A program made the position numbers and the translations under genes. DNA of 7,875 nucleotides, from assembly GCA_023228745.1 (NCBI GenBank), contig JALOAP010000124.1:1-7875 (forward strand). Reading direction: 5' to 3'. A model generated the notes under the pieces. That model ran no database searches, was not told where the DNA came from, and was given only the letters and a program-made list of their open reading frames with translations. The DNA comes from Dehalococcoidia bacterium. GTDB taxonomy: Bacteria > Chloroflexota > Dehalococcoidia > Tepidiformales > Tepidiformaceae. Positions 6,466 to 7,875 of this stretch are shown here, one piece after another; position 1 is the stretch's first letter; every line of letters starts with the position of its first letter.

Positions 6466-7041
6466 TCAGGCGTTCTGTGGCGGGCCCGCCGGCGGAAACA
6501 GGTCGGCCACCTTCACGGCGAAACCCGGCAGGATGTCCTCATCCGAAAGCTCCGCCTCCGGGGCAAGCGTTAGTGCCGACCCATCCCGGTGCCGTACCTG
6601 CACCACGCGCTTCTGCGAATAGACCACCCACACCAGCCGTACGCCAGCTGCGAAGTACTCATGGATCTTCGCTTCCAGCTCGTTCGCCTTGTCGTTCGGA
6701 GAAGTCACCTCGACGACGAGTTCTGGAGGTGAGGTGACGTTGCCCTCCGGTACACCCTCGGGGAGGTGCTTACAACTGAGGAAAGCGACATCGGGGCGGC
6801 GAAGGCGACGGGTGTGCTCGGGAAAGATCTTGAGGCCAAGTTCTGTCCCGACGACGCCGATTGGATGTCGATCCAGGTACTGCTGGATATAGCTGGCGAG
6901 TTTGGTTGCAACGATTTGCGATTGTGCGTCCAAGTTCAACTCCACGAGCCGTCCGTCGACGAGCTCGTATGCCACCCCGTCCTCCATCTCCAGGAGGTCG
7001 TCTGGTTCATACAATCGTTCGGTAGCAGATGTGGCGCTCAT
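6466..7041 (-). CDS. Uma2 family endonuclease-like protein (DUF820)
   Basis: This 191-residue protein has the restriction-endonuclease-like fold of the Uma2 family. The PD-(D/E)xK-type core is visible: YELVDGRLVE (25-34), RRPDVAFLS (81-89) with Asp84, PELVVEVTSPND (106-117) with Glu111, and a conserved Lys125 in the helix KIHEYFAAGV. VWVVYSQKRVVQV (137-149) and LPGFAVKVADLF (171-182) complete the pattern. The length is typical. Family members are often many per genome in cyanobacteria and Chloroflexota; they are predicted nucleases, but their role is poorly known. The ATG is preceded only by a weak AGCGGA. It sits 12 bp after the ATC-hydrolase gene and 33 bp before the CoA-transferase gene. 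Its body is poorer in GC (53-57% in sampled 60-base lines) than both neighbours (about 70%), which hints at separate origin. The fold call is firm; the activity is unknown. Confidence 0.94.
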   Translation of the reverse strand: MSATSATERLYEPDDLLEMEDGVAYELVDGRLVELNLDAQSQIVATKLASYIQQYLDRHPIGVVGTELGLKIFPEHTRRLRRPDVAFLSCKHLPEGVPEGNVTSPPELVVEVTSPNDKANELEAKIHEYFAAGVRLVWVVYSQKRVVQVRHRDGSALTLAPEAELSDEDILPGFAVKVADLFPPAGPPQNA

Positions 7042-7053
7042 CGTTCCGCTGTT

Positions 7054-7530
7054 CTACCGCCGCTGGTATCGGAAGTCGCAATAGGGCGCACCTTCCATGC
7101 GCGTTTGTGCCCGCGCCAGTTCCATTCCCGGCGCCAGTCCCTCGAAGAACGCGAAATCGCGGTTGCATGACAACAGGAACCCGAGATCGCGCGCATCCAA
7201 CTCCTCGTACATCTCGAGGAACTTGCAGCGCGTCACATCGAAGCCAAAGTGCGCTTCGTCGCGTTCGACCACGTCCACGATTAGCGATCCTTCGCGCAGG
7301 ACGCCATCTTCCAGCCGCTCTGCCAGCTCGTCTGTGGTGGCGATCGCTGCCCGCGCGCGTTCGGCCTCGCCCTGTGCTCGCGCGACGTCGCGGATGGTGC
7401 GCGCCACCACCTGGTTCACGCGCTCCTCACCGAACTCCGCCTGCATCGCGCGAATGACCGGCACCAGCACTGCCGCTTCAATTCGGCGCCGCTCCAGCAG
7501 CGACAGGTCGTTGGCGGTCGCAGTGCCCAT
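7054..7530 (-). CDS. L-2-amino-thiazoline-4-carboxylic acid hydrolase (ATC hydrolase) family protein
   Basis: This 158-residue protein matches the ATC hydrolase family, named after a Pseudomonas enzyme that opens the thiazoline ring of ATC on the way to L-cysteine. The C-terminal family signature is clear: FDVTRCKFLEMYEEL (97-111, Cys102), LLSCNRDFAFFEG (119-131, Cys122 and Asp125) and GAPYCDFRY (147-155, Cys151). The N-terminal half (LLERRRIEAAVLVPVIRAM, 11-29) is helical and also family-like. There is no signal peptide or membrane segment. Most members of this family have untested substrates, so a thiazoline hydrolase role is only a family-level inference. The ATG at 7530 follows GAGGT by six bases, and that site overlaps the TGA stop region of the upstream gene, so translation may be coupled. 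The stop is TAG, 12 bp before the Uma2 gene. Confidence 0.92.
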   Translation of the reverse strand: MGTATANDLSLLERRRIEAAVLVPVIRAMQAEFGEERVNQVVARTIRDVARAQGEAERARAAIATTDELAERLEDGVLREGSLIVDVVERDEAHFGFDVTRCKFLEMYEELDARDLGFLLSCNRDFAFFEGLAPGMELARAQTRMEGAPYCDFRYQRR

Positions 7531-7539
7531 CCTTGCACC

Positions 7540-7875
7540 TCAATCCCGGCCCCATTCGAAGGCCTCTCGCAGGGATTCGAAGATGTAGGATAGCGCGTCC
7601 TCCGCACTCGGAGGGGTGGGAATGCTCCAGCCTTCAGGCCCACCGTCCTCCCGGTCGCTGTTGCCATCGCCCCGGCCGCGGTTCCCGCCGTCTCCGTCGT
7701 TGCCGTTCCCGTGGCCGCGCCCGCTGTTTCCGTCGTTGCCGTCCCCATGGCCGCGGTTCCCGTTGTCGATGCGTTGCGGCGTGGGCGTGGGCGGTACTTC
7801 CGTGGGGGTGGCGGTGGCTGGTGGCTGCGTGGTGGTCTCTGTCGGGGCCGGCTGAGCCACGAAGTCACGTCCCGG
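7540..7875 (-). CDS. Low-complexity Pro/Thr and Gly/Asn/Asp-rich protein, probably cut by window edge
   Basis: I do not recognise a family. The frame is open to the right edge (112 codons before the stop). A GTG at 7860 could start a 106-residue protein, but it lacks a good ribosome-binding site, so this is more likely the C-terminal part of a longer protein. Order of parts, numbered from that GTG: a Pro/Thr-rich linker (about 4-28, including PTEVPPTPTP), a Gly/Asn/Asp/Arg-rich region (about 32-74) made of 12-residue imperfect repeats, then a short tail with an amphipathic helix (DALSYIFESLREAFEW, 88-103). Pro/Thr linkers of this kind are common in extracellular or membrane-tethered Chloroflexota proteins. 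No membrane segment or enzymatic motif is visible in the part present. The stop is TGA, nine bases before the ATC-hydrolase gene. Translation of this frame is supported by the clean coupling and by the repeat keeping frame. Confidence 0.62.
   Translation of the reverse strand, partial: PGRDFVAQPAPTETTTQPPATATPTEVPPTPTPQRIDNGNRGHGDGNDGNSGRGHGNGNDGDGGNRGRGDGNSDREDGGPEGWSIPTPPSAEDALSYIFESLREAFEWGRD
7645..7755 (-). repeat. 36-bp imperfect tandem repeat in coding sequence
   Basis: Three units lie at 7720-7755, 7684-7719 and 7645-7680. The first two differ at only 4 of 36 positions and are directly adjacent. The third is more diverged and separated by one extra codon (7681-7683). They encode RGHGDGNDGNSG, RGHGNGNDGDGG and RGRGDGNSDRED. 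The unit is a multiple of three, so copy-number change keeps the frame. Confidence 0.85.

Noticed and set aside
7645..7755. Repeat array as a CRISPR
   Set aside because: The units are adjacent with no spacers, imperfect, in frame with a coding sequence and biased to Gly/Asn/Asp codons. This is a coding tandem repeat.
1..7875. tRNA, rRNA, insertion sequence, prophage or known defence genes
   Set aside because: Nearly all of the window is accounted for by eight identified genes. I saw no cloverleaf, transposase motif, terminal inverted repeats or defence-family signature beyond the Uma2 fold.

Overview
The window is GC-rich (about 65-70% by eye) and almost fully coding. It reads like an ordinary chromosomal segment of a high-GC bacterium. 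A Chloroflexota-type genome (Dehalococcoidia-like) is my best guess. The reasons are the Pro/Thr 'TPTEVPPTPTP' linker, a Uma2-family nuclease gene, a class III CoA-transferase and an ATC-hydrolase-family protein in one neighbourhood. This is an inference from gene style, not a phylogenetic result.

Layout. Left edge: the 3' part of a plus-strand metallo-beta-lactamase-fold hydrolase of the glyoxalase II type (2-634). It converges on a minus-strand membrane-anchored HAMP-GGDEF-EAL cyclic-di-GMP enzyme (675-2336). A 166-bp divergent intergenic region (2337-2502) follows, holding a possible promoter and a small hairpin. Next is a plus-strand M3A (thimet/oligopeptidase A type) zinc peptidase (2503-4497). 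It converges, with only 14 bp between the stops, on a minus-strand conserved hypothetical protein with a TerB-like segment (4512-5081).

The right part is a minus-strand run transcribed leftward from the right edge. It holds a low-complexity Pro/Thr and Gly/Asn/Asp-rich protein with a 36-bp tandem repeat (7540 to beyond the edge), an ATC-hydrolase-family protein (7054-7530), a Uma2 endonuclease-like protein (6466-7041) and a CaiB/BaiF CoA-transferase (5215-6432). Gaps between these four are 9, 12 and 33 bp, so they probably form one transcript. The hypothetical gene at 4512-5081 lies 133 bp further downstream with its own leader.

How the genes fit together. I see no single pathway linking all of them. 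The right-hand cluster combines thiazoline-type ring hydrolysis (family assignment only) with CoA transfer, which would fit small-molecule catabolism. The Uma2 gene between them is visibly poorer in GC and may be a later arrival. The GGDEF-EAL enzyme is a signalling gene and the M3 peptidase a housekeeping peptide-degradation gene. No tRNA, rRNA, CRISPR array, insertion sequence or recognisable defence system is present. The most distinctive signal is a perfect 9-bp inverted repeat that could mask the ribosome-binding site of the hypothetical gene at 4512-5081.
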